Assembly (NCBI GenBank): GCA_016935615.1
Contig: JAFGQO010000156.1
Location: 1-41,458, forward strand
Reading direction: 5' to 3'
Length of the DNA stretch: 41,458 nucleotides
Source of the DNA: Bacteroidales bacterium
Lineage (GTDB): Bacteria > Bacteroidota > Bacteroidia > Bacteroidales > UBA10428
Under the pieces are notes generated by a model. The model did no database searches, was not told the origin of the DNA, and saw only the letters and a program-made list of their open reading frames with translations. The translations under genes were made by a program, and so were the position numbers. This document shows, in pieces, positions 25,505 through 34,176 of this stretch (position 1 is the first letter of the stretch; each line of letters opens with the position of its first letter).

Positions 25505-25797
25505 GATTTAAATAACGTTCATAAAATTAGTTATACTGTTCGTCATTAATATGATATTATTGTTAATAATTATTAAACATATTTTCATTCATTGCGTATT
25601 TATCTTTAGTACTTTTAATTATAATTGATATATATCATCAAATTGTTGTAAGAAAACTCATCTTGATTTGCTAGAGTTGAAACAATTTGTATAATATTTT
25701 TGTTAATACATTAAGCAGTGCAATTCTTATAGTTGGGTTTAGTAAGATTTAGGGTTAATTGTGAAGATGAATCTCAGAGGAGTGTTTAGTTTTAGGT
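25505..25797 (+). ncRNA. possible small RNA 1 (region ending at orphan terminator 1)
   Basis: AT-rich sequence with no protein gene. A TATTTTTG -7-like word lies at 25695-25702, and the 12-mer TTAGTTTTAGGT at 25786-25797 directly precedes a strong terminator. The 5' end is a guess (about 25709); the call rests on the orphan terminator and on the similar arrangement 230 bp further on. Confidence 0.35.
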
Positions 25798-25835
25798 AAA
25801 AAAATCCTGTCATTATAACTGGCAGGATTTTTTTT
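25798..25835. terminator. orphan bidirectional terminator 1
   Basis: A 12-bp stem AAAAAAATCCTG/CAGGATTTTTTT (25798-25834, 13-nt loop). No gene on either strand ends here. Confidence 0.75.
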
Positions 25836-26030
25836 GCCTGTTGAGTGAGGAATATCATCGTTATATAGTATTCAATATCATATTCTATTGCTATGCATAA
25901 GTTTAATAGCATTCGTATTTTTAAACTACTGTTTAGTATGTCATCTGATTTTCAGAGATACTTATGGTTTAATATACTTTAACATTTCAGCTGTAGGTTA
26001 ATATTTGATAGGGTTTATTAGTTTTAGGTG
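25836..26030 (+). ncRNA. possible small RNA 2 (region ending at orphan terminator 2)
   Basis: No protein gene. The same 12-mer TTAGTTTTAGGT (26018-26029) precedes the next terminator, and GGTTAAT (25997-26003) parallels GGTTAAT at 25753-25759 in the first unit. A short transcript ending at 26061 is plausible; its start is not clear. Confidence 0.35.
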
Positions 26031-26061
26031 AAGAAAGGTCCGTAAGGGCCTTTTTTCTTTT
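26031..26061 (+). terminator. orphan terminator 2
   Basis: An 11-bp stem AAGAAAGGTCC/GGGCCTTTTTT with two G-T pairs and loop GTAA, then CTTTTT. It has no protein gene upstream on the plus strand. Confidence 0.75.
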
Positions 26062-26324
26062 TATGTCTTAGTACTTTACAATATCACCTTTATTTTAAAG
26101 GTTGCATGCATGGTATTGATCTTAAAAAACTGTCAGCTGGATTTTTTTTATAATAAAATGAACATAACTTTTCTTAAAATTGCAGGTATTCGGAAGCTGA
26201 AATAATGTGAGTTTAAAATATAACTCGCAATAGATCAATTATTTAAAATGAGCATCCTTGTGTTTCTTTGAGTTTTAGTGTCATAGTGGCATAATTGTTT
26301 AATTATTCTTGTCATAAAAACACC

Positions 26325-26392
26325 AGCTTGCCTGGCGGTTTACCAGCCTGTGGCTGGCAGGCAGGAACACTAATCCCGACAGATATCGGGAT
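26325..26392. repeat. REP-like hairpins (CCAGCC and ATCCCGA types)
   Basis: Stem CCAGCC/GGCTGG with loop TGT (26343-26357), flanked by GCCTGG and GGCAGGCAGG, followed by ATCCCGA/TCGGGAT (26373-26392). These are typical intergenic hairpins of Bacteroidota; the CCTGCC core recalls the repeats at 1504 and 2325. Confidence 0.6.
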
Positions 26393-26433
26393 CACTAAGA
26401 TTAATATAAATAAAAACTTGGAATTCAAATGAT

Positions 26434-26441
26434 TAAATTTG
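26434..26441 (+). promoter_or_regulatory. -7 promoter box (TAAATTTG)
   Basis: An exact TAnnTTTG match 38 bp before the M1 aminopeptidase start, so a 5' UTR of about 30 nt. The nearest TTG upstream is too close (13-bp spacer) to be a good -33 element. Confidence 0.4.
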
Positions 26442-26479
26442 ATCCTTTTATCGAACTCACTTTAAAATAGTGTAGAAGA

Positions 26480-28372
26480 ATGCAGTTAACAAGTATCAAT
26501 TCGAAATGGGTCGTTCTTTTTTTGGTTATGCTATTTGCACAAGATGTGTTTAGCCAGGATTCATCTTTGTATAAAATGCTGGAATCATACGATGTAAAGT
26601 TTTATTTCCTTGATCTGGAGGTTAATAATTTATCTGTCAACCTGCAGGGGAAGGTGGAAGTTTTGGTGGAACTGGTTGAATCTGATATAGATACTCTCGC
26701 TCTTGAGCTCAACCAGGAAGCAACTGTTGATTCAGTATTCATCGGCATTACGAAAGTTGCATTTGTTCATTCGGATGACTTTCTTCGATTTGCTGTTTTG
26801 CCGGGGTACGAAAGGAATGATCTCATTCAAATGATTGTGTTCTATAGAATTCAGGACACAGGAACAGACAGGCGCATTGGGATCTTTAACAAGCAGACTT
26901 CTTCAGGTGCAAATGTTACTTATACCCTTTCTGAACCTTTTTATTCAAAAAGCTGGTTTCCCTGCAAACAGGTTCTGACTGATAAAGCAGATTCTGTTTA
27001 TATTTCTTTAACGATGGCTGACAGTTTGATGGCAGGCTCAAATGGTATTCTTTCTGATATCACGGACCATGATAACAATACCAAGACATATCACTGGAGA
27101 TCATTTTATCCGATTGCCTATTATCTGTTATCATTTGCAGTGGCGGATTATATGGACTATAGTTTTATGGCTTCTGTCGGTAATGGTGATTCGGTACTTA
27201 TTCAAAATTATATTTATAACGACAGTTTGTTTTTCCTGGAAAACAAAGATGATATTGATGCTACAGCAGACCTGATAGAAACATTTTCAGAGCATTATGG
27301 AAAGTATCCTTTCCGGAATGAAAAATACGGGCATTGCATAGGTCCACTCGGCGGTGGCATGGAACATCAGACTATGACTACCCTGGGAAATTTTTCCTTT
27401 ATCCTTGTGGCTCATGAATTGGCACATCAGTGGTTTGGAGATTATGTTACCTGTTCCGATTGGCAGAACATCTGGATCAATGAAGGTTTTGCCAGTTATA
27501 GCGAATTTATAGCAACCGAAGATCTCAAAACAAAAGATGAAGCGGTCTCCTGGCTCAGGAATACTCATGAACTTGCACTTTCATCACCTTCAGGAAGTAT
27601 ATTTATACCTGAAGATGAACTGGATAATGCATCCAGAATTTTTGATTATTCCCTTACATACCGAAAGGGTGCATCGATCATTCATATGATCAGACACGAA
27701 TTTGGTGATGATGAATTGTTTTTTGGTACTCTTCAGAATTTTCTTGATGATTTTGCCGATTCAGTGGCTTCTGCCGAAGATTTCAGAAAGGCGCTTGAAT
27801 ATTATTCAGGTCAAAGTTTTGATACTTTTTTTCAGCAGTGGTTTTATGGCGCCGGACATCCGATTCTGAATATTGCCTGGGAACAAAAGGATGATTCATT
27901 ATTCATATATCTTGACCAGTCGGTTTCAACACCTGACAAAACCCCGTTCTTTAATCTGTTAATCGATTTTCAGATCGAGTATCTGAACGGCGATACTTTG
28001 ATTCAATTCAGGCAGGATGAGCTGTCTGAAGTTTTTTCGGTTCCTTTTAATGAAAGAGTATACAGAATTACACCCGATCCTGATAATTGGCTGCTTAGGG
28101 AGATCAGAGGCATTAACAGAATAATTCCCGATAGCAATAGTTTTTTCTTCCTTTTTCCAAATCCTGCAGAAGACATATTCTATATTGAGACTTACGACAT
28201 TGGCAAGCCCTATACAGTGAAGATTTATAACTTAAATGGTGCATTATTAAGGGAAACAACAGAAATGAAAGTGTTTGCAGAAATTAACATTTCTGATCTT
28301 CCGGCCGGTATATATAAAGTTGTGGTTTCAACCGATGAACACAAACAATTTTTTCAACTGGTAAAACTTTAA
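26480..28372 (+). CDS. T9SS-secreted M1 family aminopeptidase
   Basis: A 630-residue exported zinc peptidase. Signal peptide to about residue 25 (DVFSQ). The substrate-recognition loop is GGGMEH (291-296), the variant of GAMEN; the zinc site is HELAHQ (312-317) with Glu335 in NEGFASY. A beta-sandwich precedes the catalytic domain and a short helical part follows (SQSFDTFFQQWFYGAG). The final 75 residues are a T9SS type A tail (FFFLFPNPAEDIFYIET, YTVKIYNLNGALLRE, INISDLPAGIYKVVVS). It should cleave N-terminal amino acids from peptides at the cell surface or outside. It is close in space to the PAP2 gene (44 bp) but of unrelated function. Confidence 0.93.
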   Translation: MQLTSINSKWVVLFLVMLFAQDVFSQDSSLYKMLESYDVKFYFLDLEVNNLSVNLQGKVEVLVELVESDIDTLALELNQEATVDSVFIGITKVAFVHSDDFLRFAVLPGYERNDLIQMIVFYRIQDTGTDRRIGIFNKQTSSGANVTYTLSEPFYSKSWFPCKQVLTDKADSVYISLTMADSLMAGSNGILSDITDHDNNTKTYHWRSFYPIAYYLLSFAVADYMDYSFMASVGNGDSVLIQNYIYNDSLFFLENKDDIDATADLIETFSEHYGKYPFRNEKYGHCIGPLGGGMEHQTMTTLGNFSFILVAHELAHQWFGDYVTCSDWQNIWINEGFASYSEFIATEDLKTKDEAVSWLRNTHELALSSPSGSIFIPEDELDNASRIFDYSLTYRKGASIIHMIRHEFGDDELFFGTLQNFLDDFADSVASAEDFRKALEYYSGQSFDTFFQQWFYGAGHPILNIAWEQKDDSLFIYLDQSVSTPDKTPFFNLLIDFQIEYLNGDTLIQFRQDELSEVFSVPFNERVYRITPDPDNWLLREIRGINRIIPDSNSFFFLFPNPAEDIFYIETYDIGKPYTVKIYNLNGALLRETTEMKVFAEINISDLPAGIYKVVVSTDEHKQFFQLVKL

Positions 28373-28416
28373 CTTTTCATTTATAGAATATTTTTGCTTC
28401 TTTGCTATTCAATCTT

Positions 28417-29103
28417 ATGATCAGATTACAAAGAATTTTTCAAATGTCTGAACTGATAAAGAGAAATATATTCTTTTTGCTTCCATTATCCATTCTGTTA
28501 GTAGCATTAATTCCTCTGATGATACTTATACCCAAAACAGATCTTCATATTTATCTGAATCAGCATCATACAGATTTTACAGATATTTTTTTTAAATACA
28601 TCACTGTCTTTGGCAGTGGATTAAGCTTTGTATTTGTTGGTATGATATATTTGTTGTTTTCCTTCCGAAGATCTTTTGTGGTCATTTCTTCAGGTGTACT
28701 GGCAGGCCTGGTGGTGCAATTCCTTAAAAGGATCGTATTTACAGGTGTTTTGCGTCCGTCTGTAGTGTTTGAAGATGTTACGGTATTGCATATTATTGAT
28801 GGTATCAAATTGCATACGTATTATAGTTTTCCTTCAGGTCATTCAGCAACTGTTTTTGCTCTGTGTTTCAGCCTGGCAGTATTTGCCAAAAGAAAAATTT
28901 TAAAGCTGGCATTATTTTGTCTTGCAGGTCTTGTAGCTTATTCGCGTATTTACCTTTCGCAACATTTTCTGATCGATGTATATGCAGGATCTGTGATTGG
29001 TTTGTTGTCAGGTTTTTTTATGACTGATCTGTTTTCACGCTTTAAGATCAGCTGGTTTGATCAGTCCTTTTTATATTTGTTGAACCAGCAGAAACAAAAA
29101 TGA
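28417..29103 (+). CDS. PAP2 superfamily membrane phosphatase
   Basis: About 228 residues with six membrane helices. All three phosphatase motifs are present: KRIVFTGVLRP (KxxxxxxRP type), SFPSGHSAT (PSGH) and SRIYLSQHFLIDV (SRxxxxxHxxxD). The start could be ATG 28417 or 28444 (MSELIKR). PAP2 enzymes remove phosphate from lipid pyrophosphates such as undecaprenyl pyrophosphate or from phosphatidate derivatives. Its stop overlaps the start of the ArnT-like gene (ATGA), so the two are translationally coupled and a role in polyprenyl carrier recycling fits best. Confidence 0.88.
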   Translation: MIRLQRIFQMSELIKRNIFFLLPLSILLVALIPLMILIPKTDLHIYLNQHHTDFTDIFFKYITVFGSGLSFVFVGMIYLLFSFRRSFVVISSGVLAGLVVQFLKRIVFTGVLRPSVVFEDVTVLHIIDGIKLHTYYSFPSGHSATVFALCFSLAVFAKRKILKLALFCLAGLVAYSRIYLSQHFLIDVYAGSVIGLLSGFFMTDLFSRFKISWFDQSFLYLLNQQKQK

Positions 29104-30752
29104 ACAAAAAGGATGTATTGATTCAGGGAATCATTGTATTGATAGGAGGTTTGCTGTTTATTCCTCTGAACGGGAAATTAAACCTCTTTGACTGGGATGA
29201 ACTGAATTTTGCCGAATCAGCGAGAGAGATGATCCTGACCGACGACTACCTGAATGTCCGGATATTCTTCAGACCTTTCTGGGAAAAACCACCTTTATTC
29301 ATATGGCTGCAGGTATTGTCAATGAAATTGTTTGGAATCAATGAATTTGCAGCAAGATTTCCAAACGCTATTTGCGGGATTCTTACTTTACTCATTATTT
29401 TCCGACTTGGAAAAAAAATGTATAACTCGTCATTTGGTCTTATCTGGGTTATGACATACCTGGGATCTCTTTTATCATTTTTTTATTTTAAATCGGGCAT
29501 CATTGATCCATGGTTCAATCTGTTTATATTTTTAGGTATCTGTTTTTGGGTTTTTGCCTTTCGATCAGATTATTCCGGAAAAGAACTTCAGTATACATTT
29601 CTTTCTTCCTTTTTTATCGGTCTGGCAATTTTAACCAAAGGACCTGTTGCTTTTCTGATATTCGGAATACTGGTTGGAATTCTTTTTCTTTTCAATGGCT
29701 TTAGGATAGGCATCAATTGGAAAAGTATCCTTTTATTTGTTGCAACGTTTGTTGTAGTGGGCGGATTCTGGTTCATTCTGCAATTGATAAGCGGAAATGG
29801 TGATGTTATTGTTGACTTTATTGTATACCAGATAAGACTTTTTCAAACCGAAGATGCAGGACATGGAGGTTTTCCATTGTATCATTTTGTGATCCTTTTG
29901 TTTGGTATGTTTCCTGCTTCGGTATTTGCGATACAGGGTCATAAATACAAGGGAATAAGGGATGATAGAAAAATTTTTCACATTACAATGATCGCTCTTT
30001 TATGGACTGTCCTTTTATTATTTTCTGTAGTAAAAACAAAGATTGTACATTATTCTTCACTGGCCTATTTTCCTCTGACATACCTGGCTGCTTATTCTTT
30101 GAAAATGATATTCTCGGAGAATTTCCGCTTCAGGTTATGGCAAAAGATAATGCTTTTTGTAATAGCTGTTATCGAAGGCGTTTTCATAATGTTGTTGCCA
30201 CTTTATAATACAATCAAACAAATAGCAATAGAGAAAGGAATTGTCACCGATCAGTTTGTTGTTGGCAATCTTCAGGTTGATCCGGGATGGAACCTGATCC
30301 AGTTTTTTATTGGTCTTTTTTTTGTAATTGGAGTAATTGTATCTGTGTTTCTGATTCACAGGAAAAAGGTTCTGAAATTTTCATTGCTGTTTTTATCTTC
30401 TATGTTGTTTGTGTACTTTTCTGCTGTTTTTGTTACACCGGGAGTAGAAAAAATTACTCAAAGAACAGCTATAGATTTTATCAGAGAAAAATCAGAAAAA
30501 GATGTTTATATACATTCCTTTCATAAAACATATGCCGTATTGTTTTATGGTAATATACCGGAACCTGACCAGGATGATGTTTTTTCAACAGAGTGGCTCA
30601 CAAGAGGGGAAATAGACAAGGATGTTTACTTTATATTGCGAGCGAATGATAAAGAAGAAATATTATCTGAGTATTCCGAAGTTATTGTATTATTTGAAAA
30701 AAATGGATTTGTATTTTGCAAAAGGGATGCTAAAATAAATCAGGACCAATGA
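29100..30752 (+). CDS. ArnT/PMT-like polyprenyl-phosphate-sugar glycosyltransferase (GT-C)
   Basis: A 550-residue protein with about twelve membrane helices. The first periplasmic loop has the acidic GT-C motif DWDELNFAESAREM (DE pair) followed by RPFWEKPPLFIWL, characteristic of the ArnT/dolichyl-phosphate-mannosyltransferase group. These enzymes move a sugar from a polyprenyl-phosphate donor to lipid A, protein or glycan on the periplasmic side. The next gene encodes a GT2 of the type that makes such donors, so the pair looks like a functional unit. Which sugar and acceptor are used cannot be told. It overlaps both neighbours by 4 bp. Confidence 0.88.
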   Translation: MNKKDVLIQGIIVLIGGLLFIPLNGKLNLFDWDELNFAESAREMILTDDYLNVRIFFRPFWEKPPLFIWLQVLSMKLFGINEFAARFPNAICGILTLLIIFRLGKKMYNSSFGLIWVMTYLGSLLSFFYFKSGIIDPWFNLFIFLGICFWVFAFRSDYSGKELQYTFLSSFFIGLAILTKGPVAFLIFGILVGILFLFNGFRIGINWKSILLFVATFVVVGGFWFILQLISGNGDVIVDFIVYQIRLFQTEDAGHGGFPLYHFVILLFGMFPASVFAIQGHKYKGIRDDRKIFHITMIALLWTVLLLFSVVKTKIVHYSSLAYFPLTYLAAYSLKMIFSENFRFRLWQKIMLFVIAVIEGVFIMLLPLYNTIKQIAIEKGIVTDQFVVGNLQVDPGWNLIQFFIGLFFVIGVIVSVFLIHRKKVLKFSLLFLSSMLFVYFSAVFVTPGVEKITQRTAIDFIREKSEKDVYIHSFHKTYAVLFYGNIPEPDQDDVFSTEWLTRGEIDKDVYFILRANDKEEILSEYSEVIVLFEKNGFVFCKRDAKINQDQ

Positions 30753-31522
30753 TCGATAATAAAAAAATCACAGTTGTTCTTCCTGCTTATAATGCCGGAC
30801 AAACCCTGAAGATGACATACAATGAGATTCCTTTTGATATTGTTGATGAGGTTATTCTGGTTGATGATCTGAGCAGTGACAATACCATACAAAAAGCCAG
30901 GGAACTTGGGATAAAGCATATTGTTAAACATACCGTAAATAAAGGATACGGAGGAAACCAGAAATCATGCTATAACAAAGCTCTGGAATTGAATTCTGAT
31001 ATCGTGGTTATGCTGCATCCCGATTACCAGTATACGCCAAAATTAATACACTCGCTTTGTTATTTGATTGCTAACGATGTTTATGATGTTGTATTGGGCT
31101 CACGCATTCTTGGCAAAGGAGCTCTGAAAGGAGGTATGCCAGTATACAAATACCTGGCCAACCGATTTCTTACCTTTGTTCAAAATGTGCTTATGAACCA
31201 GAAATTGTCTGAGTATCATACAGGATACAGAGCTTTTAGCAAAAGAGTGCTTCATACGATCAATTACAATATCAACTCCGATGATTTTGTTTTTGATAAT
31301 CAGATGCTTGCTCAGATCTTTTATGCAGGTTTTGAAATTGCAGAAATAACGTGTCCTACAAAATATTTTGAAGAAGCATCTTCGATAAACATCAGACGTA
31401 GCATCAAATATGGATTGGGAGTGTTGAAAGTATCTTTTCAATATTTCCTTCAAAAAATGCATGCTGGTAAATTCAGCATATTTACTTCCCGGTATGAAAA
31501 CACGAAAAACCTTCATACTTAA
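30749..31522 (+). CDS. GT2 glycosyltransferase, polyprenyl-phosphate sugar synthase-like
   Basis: A 257-residue GT-A enzyme of the DPM1/ArnC-like branch: ITVVLPAYNAGQTL, VDEVILVDDLSSDNT, NKGYGGNQKSCYNKAL, and VVMLHPDYQYTP in place of a plain DxD. No C-terminal membrane helices are seen, unlike ArnC. The likely reaction is sugar transfer from a nucleotide donor to polyprenyl phosphate on the cytoplasmic side, feeding the ArnT-like enzyme encoded just upstream. The start overlaps the upstream stop (ATGA) and the NlpC/P60 gene begins inside its 3' end. Confidence 0.87.
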   Translation: MIDNKKITVVLPAYNAGQTLKMTYNEIPFDIVDEVILVDDLSSDNTIQKARELGIKHIVKHTVNKGYGGNQKSCYNKALELNSDIVVMLHPDYQYTPKLIHSLCYLIANDVYDVVLGSRILGKGALKGGMPVYKYLANRFLTFVQNVLMNQKLSEYHTGYRAFSKRVLHTINYNINSDDFVFDNQMLAQIFYAGFEIAEITCPTKYFEEASSINIRRSIKYGLGVLKVSFQYFLQKMHAGKFSIFTSRYENTKNLHT

Positions 31523-31988
31523 ACAAAGGCTGGGTCTTATCGGTGCACTTGCCGCGCTTTTGGGACTGGTTATTGCAAATTCAATATTCCTTGCATTAAA
31601 AAACAAACAATCTTTGCAATATCCGGGAGGAGATGAAATTGAAAAGTATGCACTTCTGTTTTTACAGGGAGAAAAATTTGAAAGAAGAGGCAAATACTAT
31701 GATTGTTCAGGATTTACCCGGGAAGTTTTCGGTCATTTTAAGATTCATATCGCAAGATCCGCAGCTGGTCAACATGAACAAACGAATAACCTGTCTGCTG
31801 ATGATTTGAAAAAAGGAAATCTGGTATTTTTCCGCATGAAGGGAGACAATATTTCCCATGTAGGGATTTATCTGAAAAGCAATATGTTCATTCATTCTCC
31901 GGGAAGAGGTAAAATTGTTCGAACAGACTCCCTTACAAACACATACTGGATGAAACATTATGCCGGAGGAGGAAGGATTAACTTTTGA
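31494..31988 (+). CDS. NlpC/P60 cysteine peptidase, membrane-anchored
   Basis: About 164 residues. An N-terminal membrane segment (about 12-36) is followed by an NlpC/P60 domain with Cys71 in YYDCSGFTREVF and His122 in ISHVGIYL, then His134 (FIHSPGRGKIV). These are the usual Cys/His/His catalytic residues for cleaving D-gamma-Glu-type links of cell-wall peptides. I chose Met at 31494 so that the anchor begins with basic residues (MKTRKTFILKQR). The gene overlaps the preceding GT2 by 29 bp in another frame, which ties cell-wall hydrolysis to the glycan-modifying genes. Confidence 0.88.
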   Translation: MKTRKTFILKQRLGLIGALAALLGLVIANSIFLALKNKQSLQYPGGDEIEKYALLFLQGEKFERRGKYYDCSGFTREVFGHFKIHIARSAAGQHEQTNNLSADDLKKGNLVFFRMKGDNISHVGIYLKSNMFIHSPGRGKIVRTDSLTNTYWMKHYAGGGRINF

Positions 31989-32050
31989 TTAAAACCGACT
32001 TTTAGTTGAAAACAAAATATTTTGGTGATATTTGTAATCATTTCATTGTT

Positions 32051-33118
32051 ATGAAAACATCAATAATTACAATTGCACTTTTATCTTCGATTGTTAATGC
32101 GGCATTTTCTCAATCGACTGAAAAGGTAAAAAACATTATTTTAATGATTGGGGACGGGATGGGGAATGCCCAGGTCTCTGCAGCATATACAATCAATCAG
32201 GGAATTTTAAACCTTGAGCGATCTCAGTATATCGGCTTGTTCAGAACTTCATCTGCTGATGAATATGTTACTGACTCCGGAGCAGGTGGAACCGCCTTGG
32301 CAACAGGACAAAAGACAAACAACAAATTTATTGCCATGACACCCGATTCCATTTCCTTAAAGACGATTCTTGAGCTTGCTGAAGAGAACGGTCTTTCAAC
32401 GGGAATGGTGGTTACCTGTGAAATGACTCATGCTACTCCTGCCTCATTTATCGCACATCAGCCCAGCAGGTACGACACATTGAACATTGCAGCAGATTAT
32501 GTTGGAAGTGGGATCGATATTTTTATTGGTGGCGGAAGACGTCATTTCGAGGAGAGAACCGACAGTTTAAATATTTCAGATCTGTTGCGGGAAGAAGGAT
32601 ATTCCATTGTATACGATCTTGAATCAGTGAAGGAAGATAGTGCAACGAACATTGGTTGTTTTATTGCTGATAATCATCCCTTATCTGTAATGGAAGGGAG
32701 AGGCGATTACCTTACCGAAGCTACACGGATTGCTCTTGACAAACTCAAGACAAATGCACAGGGATTTTTTATTATGGTTGAAGGTTCACAAATAGACTGG
32801 GGCGGACACAGTAATAATTTTTCCTTCCAGATCAGTGAGACAATAGATTTTGATAAGGCGGTTGGCGAGGCCATGAATTTTGCCGATGAACATCCGGGTA
32901 CCCTGGTAGTTGTTACTGCTGATCATGAAACAGGAGGTCTGGCACTGGTAGACGGTGATATCAGTAACGGACAAGTGGAGGCAAAATACTCGTCTGATAA
33001 TCATACGGCTGTTATGGTTCCTGTATTTGCTTATGGAACCGGTGCTGAAATTTTCAGCGGGATTTATGAGAATACCGAACTGTTTCATAAAATGCTGCGT
33101 TTGTATGATTTTAAGTAA
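32051..33118 (+). CDS. alkaline phosphatase (PhoA family)
   Basis: A 355-residue protein with a signal peptide (MKTSIITIALLSSIVNAAFS-Q). I start at ATG 32051, since the longer frame needs a TTG and adds an unneeded leader. Motifs: metal Asp in ILMIGDGMG, nucleophile Ser in TDSGAGGTALATG (DSxAxxTA), ATPASFIAHQPSRY, the GGGRRHF region, EGSQIDWGGHSNN, and TADHETGG. This is a periplasmic metal-dependent phosphomonoesterase, shorter than E. coli PhoA and of the type common in Bacteroidota. It is 14 bp upstream of the next lipoprotein gene. Confidence 0.93.
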   Translation: MKTSIITIALLSSIVNAAFSQSTEKVKNIILMIGDGMGNAQVSAAYTINQGILNLERSQYIGLFRTSSADEYVTDSGAGGTALATGQKTNNKFIAMTPDSISLKTILELAEENGLSTGMVVTCEMTHATPASFIAHQPSRYDTLNIAADYVGSGIDIFIGGGRRHFEERTDSLNISDLLREEGYSIVYDLESVKEDSATNIGCFIADNHPLSVMEGRGDYLTEATRIALDKLKTNAQGFFIMVEGSQIDWGGHSNNFSFQISETIDFDKAVGEAMNFADEHPGTLVVVTADHETGGLALVDGDISNGQVEAKYSSDNHTAVMVPVFAYGTGAEIFSGIYENTELFHKMLRLYDFK

Positions 33119-33132
33119 TACCAACCGCAATC

Positions 33133-34023
33133 ATGAGGGGCGGAATACCTTTCCTTTGTTTTATTCTGTTGTTGACTGTTGCAGGTTTAAGCGCCTGCAA
33201 TCGCAATGATGCCATAGAGAGCAAAAAAAAAGAAACTGTTTACCTGTTGCATAAGATCTTTGATCTTCCCTCTGAAGTGTGTGAGTCTTCAGGGATCATA
33301 GTGTATGATTCATTGCTCTGGACTTTTAATGATAGTGGGAACGAACCTGTTCTTTACGGATTGGATGTTGTTGAGGGTACTATTCGTAAGATCCTTACTC
33401 TTCTTGATGCTGAAAATGTTGACTGGGAAGATATTACACAGGATTCACACTCTGTCTATATCGGAGATTTTGGAAACAACAACGGAACACGGAAAGATCT
33501 GTGTATTTATAAGATAAGCAAAGCGGAGGTCGATAATTCTTATGAGCAGAGAATATCCGCTGACAGGATTGCTTTCAACTACACGGACCAAACCGATTTT
33601 ACATACAATTTCCATAATACGTCTTACGATTGTGAAGCCTTGCTTTTTGACGGGGATTCATTGGTGCTGTTTACAAAAAACTGGCAGGATAATACTACAG
33701 TACTTTATAAATTACCAACTGTTTCCGGTTCATTCCATACCAAAAAGTTTTGTGAACTGAACAGCGAGGGTTTCATAACCGGAGCTGATCTAAATCTGAC
33801 TAACAATCAACTGGTTCTTTGCGGCTACTATTACTTGCCTTTTGTTATGATCATTGATGATTTTCGGAAGATAGGCAGCAAAGACCCGGGAATCAGAAGA
33901 TATGATCTTAATAATGATTTGTATCTTCAACTCGAAGGAGTTACCAGTTTTGATGAACAGATCCTTCTTTCGTCAGAGAATGCAGGAGATATTCAGGCTT
34001 TGTACCGGTTTATTGAGCAATAA
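33133..34023 (+). CDS. predicted lipoprotein, beta-propeller-like, hypothetical
   Basis: A 296-residue protein with a lipoprotein signal (VAGLSAC, Cys22). The mature part has repeating beta strands with acidic loops (DSLLWTFNDSGNEPVLYGL, NVDWEDITQDSHSVYIGDFG, YDCEALLFDGDSLVLFTKNW), the pattern of a small propeller similar in wording to surface and T9SS-linked Bacteroidota proteins. The DWEDIT/DCEALL motifs are shared with esterase-like phytase-type domains, but no catalytic set is complete enough to name. It probably shares a transcript with the alkaline phosphatase (14-bp gap), hinting at phosphate-related or surface function. Confidence 0.65.
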   Translation: MRGGIPFLCFILLLTVAGLSACNRNDAIESKKKETVYLLHKIFDLPSEVCESSGIIVYDSLLWTFNDSGNEPVLYGLDVVEGTIRKILTLLDAENVDWEDITQDSHSVYIGDFGNNNGTRKDLCIYKISKAEVDNSYEQRISADRIAFNYTDQTDFTYNFHNTSYDCEALLFDGDSLVLFTKNWQDNTTVLYKLPTVSGSFHTKKFCELNSEGFITGADLNLTNNQLVLCGYYYLPFVMIIDDFRKIGSKDPGIRRYDLNNDLYLQLEGVTSFDEQILLSSENAGDIQALYRFIEQ

Positions 34024-34176
34024 GTCTTGTACCCGTTTTAAATCAGTAATAAAATCACTACTTTCATATGTACAAAACTTTTTTTAATGATCGTGGAGCT
34101 TACGATGAATTTTATTCATGGTTATTGATGAATTTGATCTGATAAATTCATGTTCGTTTCATAGAAAAGTAACGGT

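Noticed and set aside
26325-26392. Hairpins near 26340-26392 as the terminator of an upstream gene
   Set aside because: They have no T run and no gene ending nearby on either strand; they fit intergenic REP-like repeats better.
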